Source of the DNA: Bacillus sp. FJAT-45037
GTDB lineage: Bacteria > Bacillota > Bacilli > Bacillales > Bacillaceae_D
Length of the DNA: 64,000 bases
NCBI RefSeq assembly: GCF_002797325.1
Contig: NZ_KZ454938.1
Span: 2,120,267 to 2,184,266 of the forward strand
Reading direction: 5' to 3'
A program made the translations under genes and the position numbers. A model generated the notes under the pieces. It was not told the origin of the DNA. It did not search any database and saw only the letters and a program-made list of their open reading frames with translations. This document shows positions 8,522-18,268 of the stretch, piece after piece; within the stretch, counting starts at the first letter, position 1; each line of letters opens with the position of its first letter.

Positions 8522-9523
8522 CTACGTTTTATTTCTAACATTTAGTAATTCGAGTGCGGCTTTTGTAGCTGTTGACTTTCCACTTAAGACTTGGTTCTTC
8601 AACAAGGGAAGCCTCTTTTGAATTTGTTCATTTTGATAGAATTGGGCGAGGACTTGCTCTTCAATTAAATCTTGGAACCATCTTAATGCTTGTTCATTAC
8701 GACGATTAAGAAATAAGTCGTGCTGTTGCATATGCTCTTTATGCTTCTCAATGATCGTCCATATTTGTTCAACACCTTCTCCAGTTAGAGCAGAGACGGT
8801 ATGTGCTTCTGTCGCCCACCCTTCTGTAATCGGAGGCAACATATGTAACATACGGTTTAGTTCGACTTTGGCTAGTTCAGCTGCTCGTTTGTTTTTTCCG
8901 TCTGCTTTGTTAATCACCATCGCATCTGCCATTTCCATGATGCCTTTTTTCATTCCTTGTAACTCATCTCCTGCACCTGTCAGCATAAGGACGAGAAAAA
9001 AGTCGACCATTGAACGCACCGCGATTTCACTTTGACCAACACCGACTGTCTCGACAATGATCACATCATATCCCGCAGCCTCACAAAGAAGCAATGTTTC
9101 CCGTGTTTTTCGCGCGACGCCTCCAAGTGTACCACTAGCAGGTGAAGGTCTAACGTACGCCTGGGGATGTCTTGATAACTTCTCCATTCTTGTTTTATCA
9201 CCTAAAATACTTCCGCCTGTTAACGTACTAGACGGGTCAACAGCTAGAACGGCGACTTTATGCCCTCGCTCACAAAGCATCATTCCAAATGCTTCAATTA
9301 ATGTGCTTTTTCCAGCTCCAGGTACACCAGAAAATCCAATTCGAATGGAGTTTCCTGTGTGTGGCATTAATTCTGTTAACACATCTTGAGCTAGTTGCAA
9401 ATGTTTTGACGCATTGCTTTCAACCAGTGTGATCGCCCGTGCAAGCAAAGCACGATTCTGCTCTTTTACACCCACTACATAATCATCCACTGTTAATGTT
9501 CTTCTTTTAGGGGTTCGCATCAT
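8522..9523 (-). CDS. meaB: MeaB, GTPase chaperone of methylmalonyl-CoA mutase
   Basis: 333 aa. The P-loop is GVPGAGKST. DPSS, the ETVGVGQSE segment and the NKAD guanine-specificity motif all follow the MeaB/ArgK family. The protein assembles with methylmalonyl-CoA mutase, gates loading of adenosylcobalamin and protects the enzyme from inactivation. It is the last gene of the operon, 49 nt after the mutase large subunit. AGGAGG precedes the ATG. The length is typical. Confidence 0.96.
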   Translation of the reverse strand: MMRTPKRRTLTVDDYVVGVKEQNRALLARAITLVESNASKHLQLAQDVLTELMPHTGNSIRIGFSGVPGAGKSTLIEAFGMMLCERGHKVAVLAVDPSSTLTGGSILGDKTRMEKLSRHPQAYVRPSPASGTLGGVARKTRETLLLCEAAGYDVIIVETVGVGQSEIAVRSMVDFFLVLMLTGAGDELQGMKKGIMEMADAMVINKADGKNKRAAELAKVELNRMLHMLPPITEGWATEAHTVSALTGEGVEQIWTIIEKHKEHMQQHDLFLNRRNEQALRWFQDLIEEQVLAQFYQNEQIQKRLPLLKNQVLSGKSTATKAALELLNVRNKT

Positions 9524-9572
9524 TTGCTCCTCCTCTCAGATCACTCTCAAAAAAGGAAGAAAAGAAGAAGGG

Positions 9573-11729
9573 TTACTCCACCTCTTCTTCTCCTAATCCT
9601 AGTCTCTCATTTAATTCTTCTAATATCTGCACTGCTGCAACCGGTATAACTGTTCCAGGACCAAAAATAGCCGTTGCCCCGTTCTCCTTTAAGAATTGAT
9701 AATCCTGAGCTGGGATGACGCCACCAATGATCACGATAATGTCTTCACGGCCATGTTTTTTTAGTTCCTCAACCACTTGAGGTAATAACGTTCGATGTCC
9801 TGCAGCAAGTGAGCTCATCCCAATTACATGCACATCGTTTTCAACAGCTTGCAGTGCCGCTTCCGCTGGTGTTTGGAATAGCGGACCGATGTCAACGTCA
9901 AAGCCCATATCAGCAAAAGCGGTTGAAATGACTTTGGCTCCACGATCATGGCCATCTTGCCCCATTTTTGCAACCATAATTCTTGGTCTACGTCCCTCTT
10001 CTTTTGCAAATGTTTCAGTCAATTTTCGTACTTGTTCCATCTCTTCATTCTCTCCAAACTCAGATCGGTATACGCCACTAATCGACCTAATTACAGCAAC
10101 ATGTCTTCCAACTACTTTCTCATATGCATCTGAAATTTCACCTAGTGTAGCTCGATCACGCGCTGCTTGTACGGCTAGCTCAAGTAGATTTCCTTTTCCT
10201 GTTTCTGCCGCTTCTGTAATCGCCGCTAGTGAGTCTTTCACTCTCGCTTCATCACGTTCTGATCGTAGTTTTTCTAGACGTCTAATCTGAGATTCGCGTA
10301 CTGCGGTATTATCAATGTTCAAAATATCAAGTGGGTCTTCTTCTTCTAAACGATACGTATTCACACCAATAATTTTCTCTTTCTTCGAATCAATCTGAGC
10401 CTGTCTTCTTGCAGCAGCTTCTTCGATCCTCATTTTCGGAAGCCCTGTTTCAATTGCTTTTGCCATTCCACCAAGCTCTTCAATTTCTTCAATATGAGCC
10501 CATGCCTTACGCATTAACTCAGCTGTGAGGGTTTCGACATAATACGAACCACCCCACGGATCAAGAACATTTGTCAGACCCGTCTCATCTTGTAAATAAA
10601 GTTGAGTGTTTCTCGCAATTCGTGCAGAAAAATCAGTAGGGAGAGCAATCGCTTCATCTAACGCATTCGTATGCAAAGATTGCGTATGACCCATCGATGC
10701 CGCCATCGCTTCTACGCATGTACGAATGACATTGTTATACGGATCTTGCTCGGTCAAGCTCCAGCCTGAAGTTTGCGAATGGGTCCGTAAGGCTAGCGAT
10801 TTTTCATTTTTCGGTTCAAATGGCTTAATAAGCTTCGCCCACATTAGACGAGCTGCGCGCATTTTTGCCACTTCCATATAATAATTCATTCCAATCGCCC
10901 AGAAGAAAGATAAACGCGGAGCAAATGCGTCAATATCAAGACCTGCTTTCATTCCTGTGCGCACGTACTCCAAACCATCCGCAAGAGTATACGCAAGTTC
11001 AATATCTGCCGTTGCCCCTGCTTCTTGCATATGATACCCCGAGATACTAATACTATTAAATTTTGGCATATGGTTGGAAGTATACTCAAATATGTCGGCA
11101 ATCACCTTCATTGAAGGCTCTGGCGGATAGATATATGTGTTACGTACCATATATTCTTTTAAAATATCATTTTGGATCGTTCCTGTAAGCTGTTCAGGTT
11201 TTACACCCTGCTCTTCTGCTGCGACAATATAGAAAGCTAGAATCGGTAGAACCGCGCCATTCATCGTCATCGAAACGGACATCTCATCTAGTGGGATCCC
11301 ATCAAAAAGAACTTTCATATCTAAGATTGAATCCACCGCAACCCCAGCCTTACCGACATCCCCTACGACTCGCTCATGATCTGAATCATAGCCACGATGC
11401 GTAGCTAAGTCAAAGGCGATTGAAAGACCCTTCTGCCCTGCTGCTAAGTTCCGACGATAAAACGCATTACTTTCCTCTGCTGTTGAAAATCCAGCATACT
11501 GACGAACCGTCCAAGGTCTTGTTTTATACATTGCCGGGTAAGGACCTCGGAAAAATGGAGCGATTCCAGCAACATAATCTAAATGCTTCATACCTTCTGT
11601 GTCTTCTTGTGAGTAACTCGAATAAAGATCTATTTTTTCCATCGTCTCCATCGTTTGCTTGCGGTCTTGCTTGGTCGGTGATTGATCAAACGATGGGAAG
11701 GATAGTTGATTAAAGGATGGCTTCGACAT
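9573..11729 (-). CDS. mutB: Methylmalonyl-CoA mutase, large (catalytic) subunit
   Basis: 718 aa. The N-terminal TIM-barrel substrate domain has [12 protein letters not shown] and [19 protein letters not shown]. The C-terminal B12-binding domain has the base-off ligand motif DGHDRG (His near residue 594). The enzyme interconverts succinyl-CoA and (R)-methylmalonyl-CoA. AAGGGGG lies 9 nt before ATG 11729, and TTG 11735 is too close to the site. The gene overlaps the end of mutA by 20 bp, so translation is probably coupled. Length and motifs match the heterodimeric bacterial form. Confidence 0.97.
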   Translation of the reverse strand: MSKPSFNQLSFPSFDQSPTKQDRKQTMETMEKIDLYSSYSQEDTEGMKHLDYVAGIAPFFRGPYPAMYKTRPWTVRQYAGFSTAEESNAFYRRNLAAGQKGLSIAFDLATHRGYDSDHERVVGDVGKAGVAVDSILDMKVLFDGIPLDEMSVSMTMNGAVLPILAFYIVAAEEQGVKPEQLTGTIQNDILKEYMVRNTYIYPPEPSMKVIADIFEYTSNHMPKFNSISISGYHMQEAGATADIELAYTLADGLEYVRTGMKAGLDIDAFAPRLSFFWAIGMNYYMEVAKMRAARLMWAKLIKPFEPKNEKSLALRTHSQTSGWSLTEQDPYNNVIRTCVEAMAASMGHTQSLHTNALDEAIALPTDFSARIARNTQLYLQDETGLTNVLDPWGGSYYVETLTAELMRKAWAHIEEIEELGGMAKAIETGLPKMRIEEAAARRQAQIDSKKEKIIGVNTYRLEEEDPLDILNIDNTAVRESQIRRLEKLRSERDEARVKDSLAAITEAAETGKGNLLELAVQAARDRATLGEISDAYEKVVGRHVAVIRSISGVYRSEFGENEEMEQVRKLTETFAKEEGRRPRIMVAKMGQDGHDRGAKVISTAFADMGFDVDIGPLFQTPAEAALQAVENDVHVIGMSSLAAGHRTLLPQVVEELKKHGREDIIVIIGGVIPAQDYQFLKENGATAIFGPGTVIPVAAVQILEELNERLGLGEEEVE

Positions 11730-13797
11730 CTTCAAGTCCCCCTTTCCATTCCCACAACTCTGTTAGTTGTTCAAAATGATTGGATTTCACATGAATATAG
11801 TCATGCACTCCAGCTTCATCTAACATTGCACGTACGTCCTCACTTTGTTTTCCCGCTACGTAGATACGGCCTTGACTATGATCACTCAGCTTTTTAATTC
11901 GCTCAATTATAGACATCGCTTGCTCGTTGATCGATTCATCTGTTCCGCAAATGACAACAACATCAGAAAGAGAAGTCGCTTCTAATTCTTCCCCCTGAAC
12001 AGGCGTCGATACGTCAAATCCGCCAGCTCTGAAGTATCCTGTTACAAAATCAGCTCGTGGCTTATGTTTAGCTAACGGGCCAAGCCCAACAATCGTCACT
12101 TCTGCATGTTGACCAGTAGTCTCTGAAAATTTCTTTCCAATCTCTCGTAACGCCTCGTACCGTTCGGTCAAACGGCGAGTAGGAATCTTCTTAACTTCAA
12201 CCATTGGTTCCGCATCGTTTGATTTGAGGAATGCTTGATAAAGATTAGTAATATCAACCCCTTCTTTTGCTGCTTGAATCCATTCAGCGAAAGATGTTGG
12301 TGTCGTCTCTAATTCTTTTGTCTGTTCCATGTCAGAAACTTTAACCTTATGATCGATATGCTTGTTTTCATGAAGTAACTGTTCATTTAAGTTGGCATAT
12401 TGATTAACGCCGACAATTGTTTGCTTTCTTTGTTCCACATCTTTAAGACGAACTTCCCAAGTTGCATCGATCCATTCTTGAATAAGACCTGTATCTAACG
12501 CTTCGCTCATACTGCCAGATGCTTCGATTTGCTGGAATTCACTCCATGCTTTTTTTGAAAGTTCATCGGTTAAATGCTCAACATACCAAGCACCACCAGC
12601 AGGATCGGTTGTCGCTGCTAGATGACTTTCCTCAGATAAAATCAACGATGTATTTCTCGCAATTCTTCTTGAAAAGGGAGTAGACGGTTGAATCGGTTCA
12701 TCAAAAGGACTCACTTGAATGCTATCGACCCCTGCCACAGCTGCACTAAATGCTTCACTTGTGCCTCGTAGCATATTAACATAAGGATCCAAACTGGCTT
12801 TCGTAAACGCGGACGTCCGCGCATGAATGACCATCTTAGCTCCTTCATCTGTCGCTCCAAATTCTCTCATAATAGCAGCCCATAGTCGTCTAGCACTACG
12901 AATTTTTGCGATTTCAACGAAGGATTGGTTTCCGATAGAAAAGGAGAACATGATTGAACGTCCCGCCTCATCAGCCGTTAACCCTCTCTTCATCATTTCA
13001 TCAACATACTCAACTCCTGTGGATAAAGCGCAAGCAAGCTCAACTGTCGCCGAAGCTCCACCATTATGATAAACCGAGCTCTGTATAAGCACTGTACGCA
13101 AGTGCTCTTGATGCTCTTTTGCCCACTTTGCTGCATCTGAAAGGTCATCATAAGCTTTTACCAACGTCGTAGGAAGCTTACCATGTGTCGCTAGCTCAAA
13201 AAGTGGATCAGAGCCGATTAATCCACGCAAGACTTTTCCTTCTAACGTTGAAAGAACCGTTGATAATGCAGGTGTTATATAGGCTCCAGTGTAAAGGTAG
13301 AAGGAATGTCTTTCTACATCCATTCCGTCTAAAAGAACCTCTACATCTTTCATTGTTCGAACAGGAATTCCATCTTCTTCTTTATTCGAACCTTTTGCTT
13401 TGCCATCAAGAACAAAATGCAAAACATCTTGCCCGCGTTTTAAATCATGATGAGCCTGTTTGTTCGCAAGGTTTGGAGACTCACCGCTCATCTCTTGACT
13501 GACCGCCCACTTTTTAGGCTCATGCGATGTTCCTCTTGAAAACGGAAATTTCCCTGGTTGTTCTAATAATGTCGAGACATCCTCTACATCTTTCAGCTGA
13601 TACATCGGCTCTGTCATCATACCTTCATAAAGTTGCGTTCGTAGCAATTTATCAAAAGGAGCCCCTTTAATCGATCGTTCGGCTACTTCACGCCACTGAT
13701 CATACGTTGGTATTGGAAACTCACTAAATTTCTCAAGGTCCTTATGGCTCATATCATTTGGGAACCCATCACTAGGCTCTCCACTCACTCCCTTCAC
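11710..13797 (-). CDS. mutA: Methylmalonyl-CoA mutase, small subunit
   Basis: About 695 aa, homologous along its length to the large subunit ([34 protein letters not shown]). The C-terminal domain lacks the DxHxxG cobalamin-ligand motif, reading [14 protein letters not shown] instead, as expected of the structural, non-catalytic partner. It forms the heterodimer with the next gene product. The start is uncertain: GTG 13797 has a poor ribosome binding site, GTG 13788 has AAGGGA directly against it, and ATG 13752 has none. The gap to the carboxyltransferase gene upstream is 35 nt. Confidence 0.94.
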   Translation of the reverse strand: MKGVSGEPSDGFPNDMSHKDLEKFSEFPIPTYDQWREVAERSIKGAPFDKLLRTQLYEGMMTEPMYQLKDVEDVSTLLEQPGKFPFSRGTSHEPKKWAVSQEMSGESPNLANKQAHHDLKRGQDVLHFVLDGKAKGSNKEEDGIPVRTMKDVEVLLDGMDVERHSFYLYTGAYITPALSTVLSTLEGKVLRGLIGSDPLFELATHGKLPTTLVKAYDDLSDAAKWAKEHQEHLRTVLIQSSVYHNGGASATVELACALSTGVEYVDEMMKRGLTADEAGRSIMFSFSIGNQSFVEIAKIRSARRLWAAIMREFGATDEGAKMVIHARTSAFTKASLDPYVNMLRGTSEAFSAAVAGVDSIQVSPFDEPIQPSTPFSRRIARNTSLILSEESHLAATTDPAGGAWYVEHLTDELSKKAWSEFQQIEASGSMSEALDTGLIQEWIDATWEVRLKDVEQRKQTIVGVNQYANLNEQLLHENKHIDHKVKVSDMEQTKELETTPTSFAEWIQAAKEGVDITNLYQAFLKSNDAEPMVEVKKIPTRRLTERYEALREIGKKFSETTGQHAEVTIVGLGPLAKHKPRADFVTGYFRAGGFDVSTPVQGEELEATSLSDVVVICGTDESINEQAMSIIERIKKLSDHSQGRIYVAGKQSEDVRAMLDEAGVHDYIHVKSNHFEQLTELWEWKGGLEDVEAIL

Positions 13798-13832
13798 TTC
13801 AAACTATGATGCGGTTATTGCTTCTACACGCA

Positions 13833-15383
13833 TTAAAGCGGAATATTTCCATGCTTTTTCTTCGGCAACTGTTTCTTCTTGTTGCGAAGCATAGCGAGCG
13901 CACTGGCAAGGCTCATCCGAGTATCTCTTGGATCGATCACGTCATCAACCATGCCGTTTGCTGCTGCGACATATGGGTTTGCAAAACGCGAACGATAGTC
14001 AGCAATTTTCGCTGCTCGTGTTGCTTCAGGGTTATCACTATCATTAATTTCTTTTGCGAAAATGATATTCGCTGCCCCCTCTGGACCCATAACAGCTATT
14101 TCTGCATTAGGCCAAGCAAAGACAACATCTGCTCCGATTGCTTTACTATTTAAAGCGACATAAGCGCCACCAAATGCTTTTCTCAAAATCACAGTGATTT
14201 TTGGTACGGTTGCTTCTGAATACGCATATAAAATTTTCGCTCCATGTCGAATGATTCCCCCATGCTCTTGTTGCACACCTGGAATAAAACCACTCACATC
14301 TTCAAACGTAATTAGAGGAATATTATAACAGTCACAGAAACGGATGAATCTTGAACACTTATCCGATGAATCAATATCAAGTCCACCTGCCATCATTTTC
14401 GGATTGTTTGCGATAATTCCGACCGACTCTCCCTCAATACGAGCAAATCCACAGACGATATTTTTAGCGAATTTAGGTTGTACTTCTAAGAAGTCTTCCT
14501 CATCAACAATTTTCTGGATCACATGTCGAACATCATACACTTTCGTTCCATCTACAGGAACGATATCAATCAATTCTTCGATGCGCTCATCAAGTGGCTT
14601 TGGATTTGATGGCTTCTTAACAGGCGTCTTCTCTTCATGATTTTGAGGTAAGAAGGTGATTAAGCGACGTACGTCTTTAAGCACTTGCTCTTCTGATGGC
14701 GCTGTAAAATGAGCACTCCCACTTATGCTTGAATGAACCTTTGCACCACCGAGATCCTCACTATTGATTTTTGCTCCCGTCACACTTTCAATTACTTTTG
14801 GCCCCGTAATAAACATTTGACTCGTTTTTTCCACCATAAACACAAAATCTGTAATAGCTGGTGAATAAACAGCTCCACCTGCACAAGGTCCCATAATCAC
14901 AGAAATTTGTGGAACCACACCTGAATAAATCGCATTACGATAAAAGATATGTCCATAGCCATCAAGAGAAAGAACACCCTCTTGAATTCTAGCCCCACCA
15001 GAATCATTTAATCCAATGATCGGTGCACCATTTTCAGCAGCTAAATCCATGACCTTCGCAATCTTTTGAGCGTGCATTTCACCTAGTGCGCCACCGAATA
15101 CGGTGAAATCTTGAGCAAAGATAAAAATAAGGCGTCCGTCTACTTTGCCATACCCCGTTACTACACCTTCACCCGGAGCCTCCGCTGAACCATAGTCTAA
15201 TCCTCGGTGTTCAATGAAAGGGTTTAATTCTATAAACGTTCCCTCATCAACAAGTAGATCAATTCTCTCACGCGCTGTCATCTTTCCGCGATTATGTTGG
15301 GCATCTATTCTTGCCTCGCCACCCCCAAGCTTAACTTTTTCACGACGTTCTTCTAGCTCATTAATGTGATCGAGCATATCCAT
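13833..15383 (-). CDS. Acyl-CoA (propionyl-CoA) carboxylase, carboxyltransferase subunit
   Basis: 516 aa carboxyltransferase of the PccB/MmdA/YqjD type, with the acyl-CoA-binding N half (GGALGEMHAQKI, NDSGGARIQEG) and carboxybiotin-binding C half (GFIPGVQQEHGGIIRHGAK, FGGAYVALNSK). It would transfer CO2 from biotin to propionyl-CoA, making (S)-methylmalonyl-CoA for the mutase. The relatives that act as Na+-pumping decarboxylases need a membrane beta subunit, which is absent here. GAGGGGG precedes the ATG. It sits between the biotin carrier and mutA, so a coupled carboxylase-mutase route is the best reading. The exact acyl-CoA is inferred from context. Confidence 0.9.
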   Translation of the reverse strand: MDMLDHINELEERREKVKLGGGEARIDAQHNRGKMTARERIDLLVDEGTFIELNPFIEHRGLDYGSAEAPGEGVVTGYGKVDGRLIFIFAQDFTVFGGALGEMHAQKIAKVMDLAAENGAPIIGLNDSGGARIQEGVLSLDGYGHIFYRNAIYSGVVPQISVIMGPCAGGAVYSPAITDFVFMVEKTSQMFITGPKVIESVTGAKINSEDLGGAKVHSSISGSAHFTAPSEEQVLKDVRRLITFLPQNHEEKTPVKKPSNPKPLDERIEELIDIVPVDGTKVYDVRHVIQKIVDEEDFLEVQPKFAKNIVCGFARIEGESVGIIANNPKMMAGGLDIDSSDKCSRFIRFCDCYNIPLITFEDVSGFIPGVQQEHGGIIRHGAKILYAYSEATVPKITVILRKAFGGAYVALNSKAIGADVVFAWPNAEIAVMGPEGAANIIFAKEINDSDNPEATRAAKIADYRSRFANPYVAAANGMVDDVIDPRDTRMSLASALAMLRNKKKQLPKKKHGNIPL

Positions 15384-15424
15384 CTGACATCCCCCTCTGT
15401 ATTGACTCTTCGTTTAGTTTAGTC

Positions 15425-15940
15425 TCACTTGCTAGCTTGCAAAGCAAACAATGGCTGTCCATACTCAACTAGCTCTCCGTTTTCTACGAAGATTTCAACG
15501 ACTTTTCCATTTAGTTCAGCTTCTAATTCATTCATTAGTTTCATCGCTTCCACAATACAAACAACTTCCCCTTCTTTGACCTCATCACCTACTGCAACAT
15601 AAGGTTCTGAATCAGGAGATGACGACGTATAGAAGGTTCCAACCATCGGTGAAATAATATGTTCTACACCCTCTTGATCTTCTGTTTTCTTTGTCTTTGC
15701 AGTCTTGTCTTCATTCGTAGTAGGCTCTTTTGTTTTCGGCTCACTTGCATTAATCGAAACAGGTGCTTTCTCACTTTCTAGTTGCACAGGTGGGATAACT
15801 TGAGTCGCTACTTCAGCTTCAGTATCCCCTTGTTTTTTTAATGTTAATAGCGCTTTGTTTTCACCCTTTAGTGTCAGTTCAGATAGATTCGAACGATCTA
15901 ACGCACGAATTAATTCCTTGATCTCACTCACTTTATACAT
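15425..15940 (-). CDS. Biotin carboxyl carrier protein (AccB-like)
   Basis: 171 aa. The N-terminal MYKVSEIKELIRALDRSNL resembles AccB. A Thr/Glu/Lys-rich linker follows (roughly 45-90). The C-terminal biotinyl domain carries EAMKLMNE with the modified lysine near residue 134. The start is ATG 15940, because GGAG touches the earlier ATG 15949 but is well spaced from 15940. It overlaps the TetR gene end by 8 bp. No biotin carboxylase gene is present in this operon, so it probably shares AccC or another BC from elsewhere. Confidence 0.93.
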   Translation of the reverse strand: MYKVSEIKELIRALDRSNLSELTLKGENKALLTLKKQGDTEAEVATQVIPPVQLESEKAPVSINASEPKTKEPTTNEDKTAKTKKTEDQEGVEHIISPMVGTFYTSSSPDSEPYVAVGDEVKEGEVVCIVEAMKLMNELEAELNGKVVEIFVENGELVEYGQPLFALQASK

Positions 15941-16586
15941 ATTGATCATCTCCTTTTAATGAATCTTTTTTCAAAAAAAATCGTTGATACTCAAGTTTTC
16001 CTCTTGCCTCTTGTGTGAGTACTGAATGCATCACAAGATCAGCATAAATCATTGCAATTTCATTGATCGAATAGTTTCCTGTGTCTTTGTACCATTTGTA
16101 CGTCCAGTTCGTCATGCCAAAAATCGCCATCGAAGTGATTGGAACGGGAATTTCTTGCCTAAACTCACCTTGCTCAATGCCTTCTTCAACGACACGAAAC
16201 ATCATCTTTTTATAGCGATCACGCTTAATTTTAATCGTTTGAAAATAATCTGAACTTAAATATAAGGACTCTTGATAAAACACTGTGACGTGAGGGCGAT
16301 ATAAATCAAACATCATCACGAAAGATTTGACTGTTTCATAAAGCCTCTCAGCAGGAGTATCATACTTCTGATAAGCATCCTCTGCTTTCGTTAAGATATA
16401 TGTAATGAATGAATCATGAATGGTGTAGAGCAGTTCATCTTTTGAGCGGAAATTATGGTAAAATCCTCCTTTTGATGTTCCGCTTTCCTTGACGATTTTG
16501 TCTACAGTCACCGCATGATACCCCTGTTCCTCAAATAACAATAACGCAGCGTCTACAATCCGATCTTTTGTCGGTTTCACCTTCAT
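15933..16586 (-). CDS. TetR/AcrR-family regulator of the methylmalonyl-CoA operon
   Basis: 217 aa. The N-terminal TetR helix-turn-helix reads IVDAALLLFEEQGYHAVTVDKIVKESGTSKGGFYHNFRSKDELL in outline (roughly residues 9-53). The C-terminal ligand domain is of the size seen in acyl-CoA-responsive members such as FadR/PsrA-like repressors. It is the first gene of the six-gene operon. A TetR-type palindrome lies at 16616-16631, between its promoter and start codon, so autoregulation and control of the whole operon are likely. Which acyl-CoA it senses is inference. Confidence 0.9.
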   Translation of the reverse strand: MKVKPTKDRIVDAALLLFEEQGYHAVTVDKIVKESGTSKGGFYHNFRSKDELLYTIHDSFITYILTKAEDAYQKYDTPAERLYETVKSFVMMFDLYRPHVTVFYQESLYLSSDYFQTIKIKRDRYKKMMFRVVEEGIEQGEFRQEIPVPITSMAIFGMTNWTYKWYKDTGNYSINEIAMIYADLVMHSVLTQEARGKLEYQRFFLKKDSLKGDDQYV

Positions 16587-16615
16587 TTAGTCCACTTCAC
16601 CTCTTCTACTTATTC

Positions 16616-16631
16616 GACCGACTAGTCAGTC
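16616..16631 (-). promoter_or_regulatory. TetR-type operator
   Basis: GACCGACTAGTCAGTC is an inverted repeat centred on ACTAGT, with one mismatched pair. It matches the common GACCGACYRGTCGGTC class of TetR operators. It lies immediately downstream of the -10 of the operon promoter. Confidence 0.8.
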
Positions 16632-16641
16632 TGTTATAGAA

Positions 16642-16670
16642 ATTGTACGAAACGTTCCGACTATTGTCAA
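16642..16670 (-). promoter_or_regulatory. Sigma-A promoter of the TetR-carboxylase-mutase operon
   Basis: On the minus strand TTGACA (16670-16665) is separated by exactly 17 bp from TACAAT (16647-16642). It is the best sigma-A match in the window, with the operator just downstream. Confidence 0.85.
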
Positions 16671-16732
16671 TATTGTTTCTGTAATCGGTTGCAAAATTCC
16701 TGCTATCTTTCTTAAAAATCGTCTTTTTCTTA

Positions 16733-16770
16733 CAAAAAACCGCTATTTCCGTGGAAATAGCGGTAAAAAA
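16733..16770 (-). terminator. Terminator of the DDAH-like gene
   Basis: The perfect 12-bp stem ACCGCTATTTCC / GGAAATAGCGGT with a 2-nt centre has A/T runs on both sides. It gives a U tail in the minus direction. Confidence 0.9.
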
Positions 16771-16777
16771 TATAAAT

Positions 16778-17611
16778 TTAGTTTCGTTCAATTGGCATGG
16801 TCACACATCTAAATGCCCCACCTGATTTAATGATTTCCGATAGATCAACCTCAATGATCTCAAAACCAGCTTGAACAATTTTTTCGTTCGTTTCCTTATT
16901 TTGCGGTAAAGCAATAATTTTTCCTTTACCAATACTTAACACATTCGTCGCTAATGTGAATTGCTCTTCTTCAGATACATCAATTAGCTGATAGCGACTT
17001 TCTAATCGTCGTACATCTTCTCGGTCGATTGCATCTCGGTAAATTAACGCAACTTCTGGTGAAAGAGGGTTAAAAACGCAATCTAGATGCAAGTAAGCCT
17101 CATCAAACTTAATTAATTCTAGCTCGCGATTTGGGTGAGCAAGCTTTAATTGATCAATAGAGGAAAGGGATGTACGACTACTATCTCCTACATAGACAAT
17201 GTTTTCATCGATCATAACATCGCCGCCTTCAATCGTACCTTCCTTAATCTCCTGGAACTTGTAAGTATTGTCCGTCAAAAACTCTTTAAGTATTTGCTCT
17301 TCTCCTTGACGAATCTCTCTTTTCAATGCTCCGATGTAGATCGTCTCATCAATGGTAAAACCGATATCTCTTGTGAACACTTGCTCAGGTAGATCCTCTC
17401 TAGCAGGAAGCAAGTGAACATCAATTCCTTCCTGTTTTAAGGCTTTCACAAGATCTTTATGTTGGCTTTTAGCCACCTCTACATCAATATTTTCTTCTTT
17501 ATAATGCTCTTGCGTCTCATTAATTGGTTCTTCAATCTTCATAAACAATGGTTCACATAAGAGAACCGAACGTAATAAGCCGTATTCTGTTTGGCAGCCA
17601 TTCGTCTTCAT
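16778..17611 (-). CDS. Amidinotransferase-fold hydrolase, DDAH-like
   Basis: 277 aa with the guanidino-modifying-enzyme (pentein) fold. Visible active-site elements are EGGDVMI, LHLDCVF (catalytic His region) and the terminal Cys in SGGAFRCVTMPI. Family members are dimethylarginine dimethylaminohydrolases, which make citrulline, and related arginine-modifying enzymes. The length fits DDAH better than the ~410-aa arginine deiminase. AAAGGTG precedes ATG 17611; the frame to 17689 is an extension without a site. It is monocistronic, with its own terminator. The substrate is not provable from sequence. Confidence 0.85.
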   Translation of the reverse strand: MKTNGCQTEYGLLRSVLLCEPLFMKIEEPINETQEHYKEENIDVEVAKSQHKDLVKALKQEGIDVHLLPAREDLPEQVFTRDIGFTIDETIYIGALKREIRQGEEQILKEFLTDNTYKFQEIKEGTIEGGDVMIDENIVYVGDSSRTSLSSIDQLKLAHPNRELELIKFDEAYLHLDCVFNPLSPEVALIYRDAIDREDVRRLESRYQLIDVSEEEQFTLATNVLSIGKGKIIALPQNKETNEKIVQAGFEIIEVDLSEIIKSGGAFRCVTMPIERN

Positions 17612-17730
17612 TGTCTTCTCACCTTTCTCTTTTCCTATCTTGCTATGATTTTGTATCTTGTTTAGAGCACAGAACATCTTCTCTTTCATATGATATCAAA
17701 GAATGACCATGTAAGGAGGCTAAGAAGACA

Positions 17731-17913
17731 ATGCATTTTCAAGCAACTCGAATGAGAAAGCTGATGGAACATGACAGATTCTTATCAGCGACATTTAAAG
17801 AGGTTGTTCAGCAGACTAAAGATGCAGATACAGCTCTCTATTACTTATTTGAAGTATATGTACAGTCTGAGCCAATCTTGCTAAATGCATACAATCATTT
17901 AACCGGTGAATGA
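17731..17913 (+). CDS. Small conserved-looking protein of unknown function
   Basis: 60 aa, mostly helical and charged, no TM segment, with MRKLMEHDRFLSATFKEVVQQTKDADTAL in outline at the front. An ideal AAGGAGG sits 11 nt before the ATG and a good terminator follows, so it is very likely expressed. I do not recognise its family. It is divergent from the DDAH-like gene, with about 120 bp between start codons. Confidence 0.7.
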   Translation: MHFQATRMRKLMEHDRFLSATFKEVVQQTKDADTALYYLFEVYVQSEPILLNAYNHLTGE

Positions 17914-17931
17914 ATCGAATAATTGATTCAT

Positions 17932-17970
17932 AAAAGCAGGCTGCACAGAGAACCTGGCAGCCTACTTTTT
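17932..17970 (+). terminator. Rho-independent terminator
   Basis: AAAAGCAGGCTGC pairs with GCAGCCTACTTTTT through one G-T pair, and a T tract follows. Confidence 0.85.
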
Positions 17971-17988
17971 AAACCTTTTTTAGACTAT

Positions 17989-18129
17989 CTATACTCTTCT
18001 TCCTGTTAGCATACGAATGATGAATACGACTAATGCTACGACTAGAAGAAGGTGAATTAGATTCCCAGCAATCTCGAAGCTAAATCCAAGTAGCCATAAA
18101 ATGAAAATAATAATTAATATAGTCCACAT
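17989..18129 (-). CDS. Small membrane protein, Lmo0937 family
   Basis: 46 aa: MWTILIIIFILWLLGF, then EIAGNLIHLLLVVALVVFII and a basic tail MLTGRRV. It has two hydrophobic segments with a short polar turn, as in the Lmo0937-type membrane proteins of Firmicutes. AAAGGTGG sits 8 nt before the ATG. Proteins of this kind are often part of the general stress regulon in Bacillus, but no sigma-B promoter was recognised here. Family recognition is good; function is unknown. Confidence 0.82.
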   Translation of the reverse strand: MWTILIIIFILWLLGFSFEIAGNLIHLLLVVALVVFIIRMLTGRRV

Positions 18130-18211
18130 GTTATTTTCCACCTTTCACTTGTTATTTTCTTACTATTCTATTCCCCCTTAAGCAATTCCAAAACCTTTTT
18201 CCTTTAAAAAT

Positions 18212-18250
18212 AAAAAAGAACAAGCTTTATCTCATTAAAGCTTGTTCTTA
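18212..18250 (-). terminator. Terminator of the zagA-like gene
   Basis: The 14-bp stem AAGAACAAGCTTTA / TAAAGCTTGTTCTT is followed by a U run in the minus direction. Confidence 0.9.
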
Positions 18251-18268
18251 CTCAAAGAGTTGTTATTC

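Noticed and set aside
13185-14153. Open frames on the plus strand opposite mutA and the carboxyltransferase gene
   Set aside because: Shadows of strongly supported minus-strand genes.
13833-15940. Na+-pumping methylmalonyl-CoA/oxaloacetate decarboxylase instead of a carboxylase
   Set aside because: The membrane beta subunit and the small gamma subunit needed for such pumps are absent from the operon.
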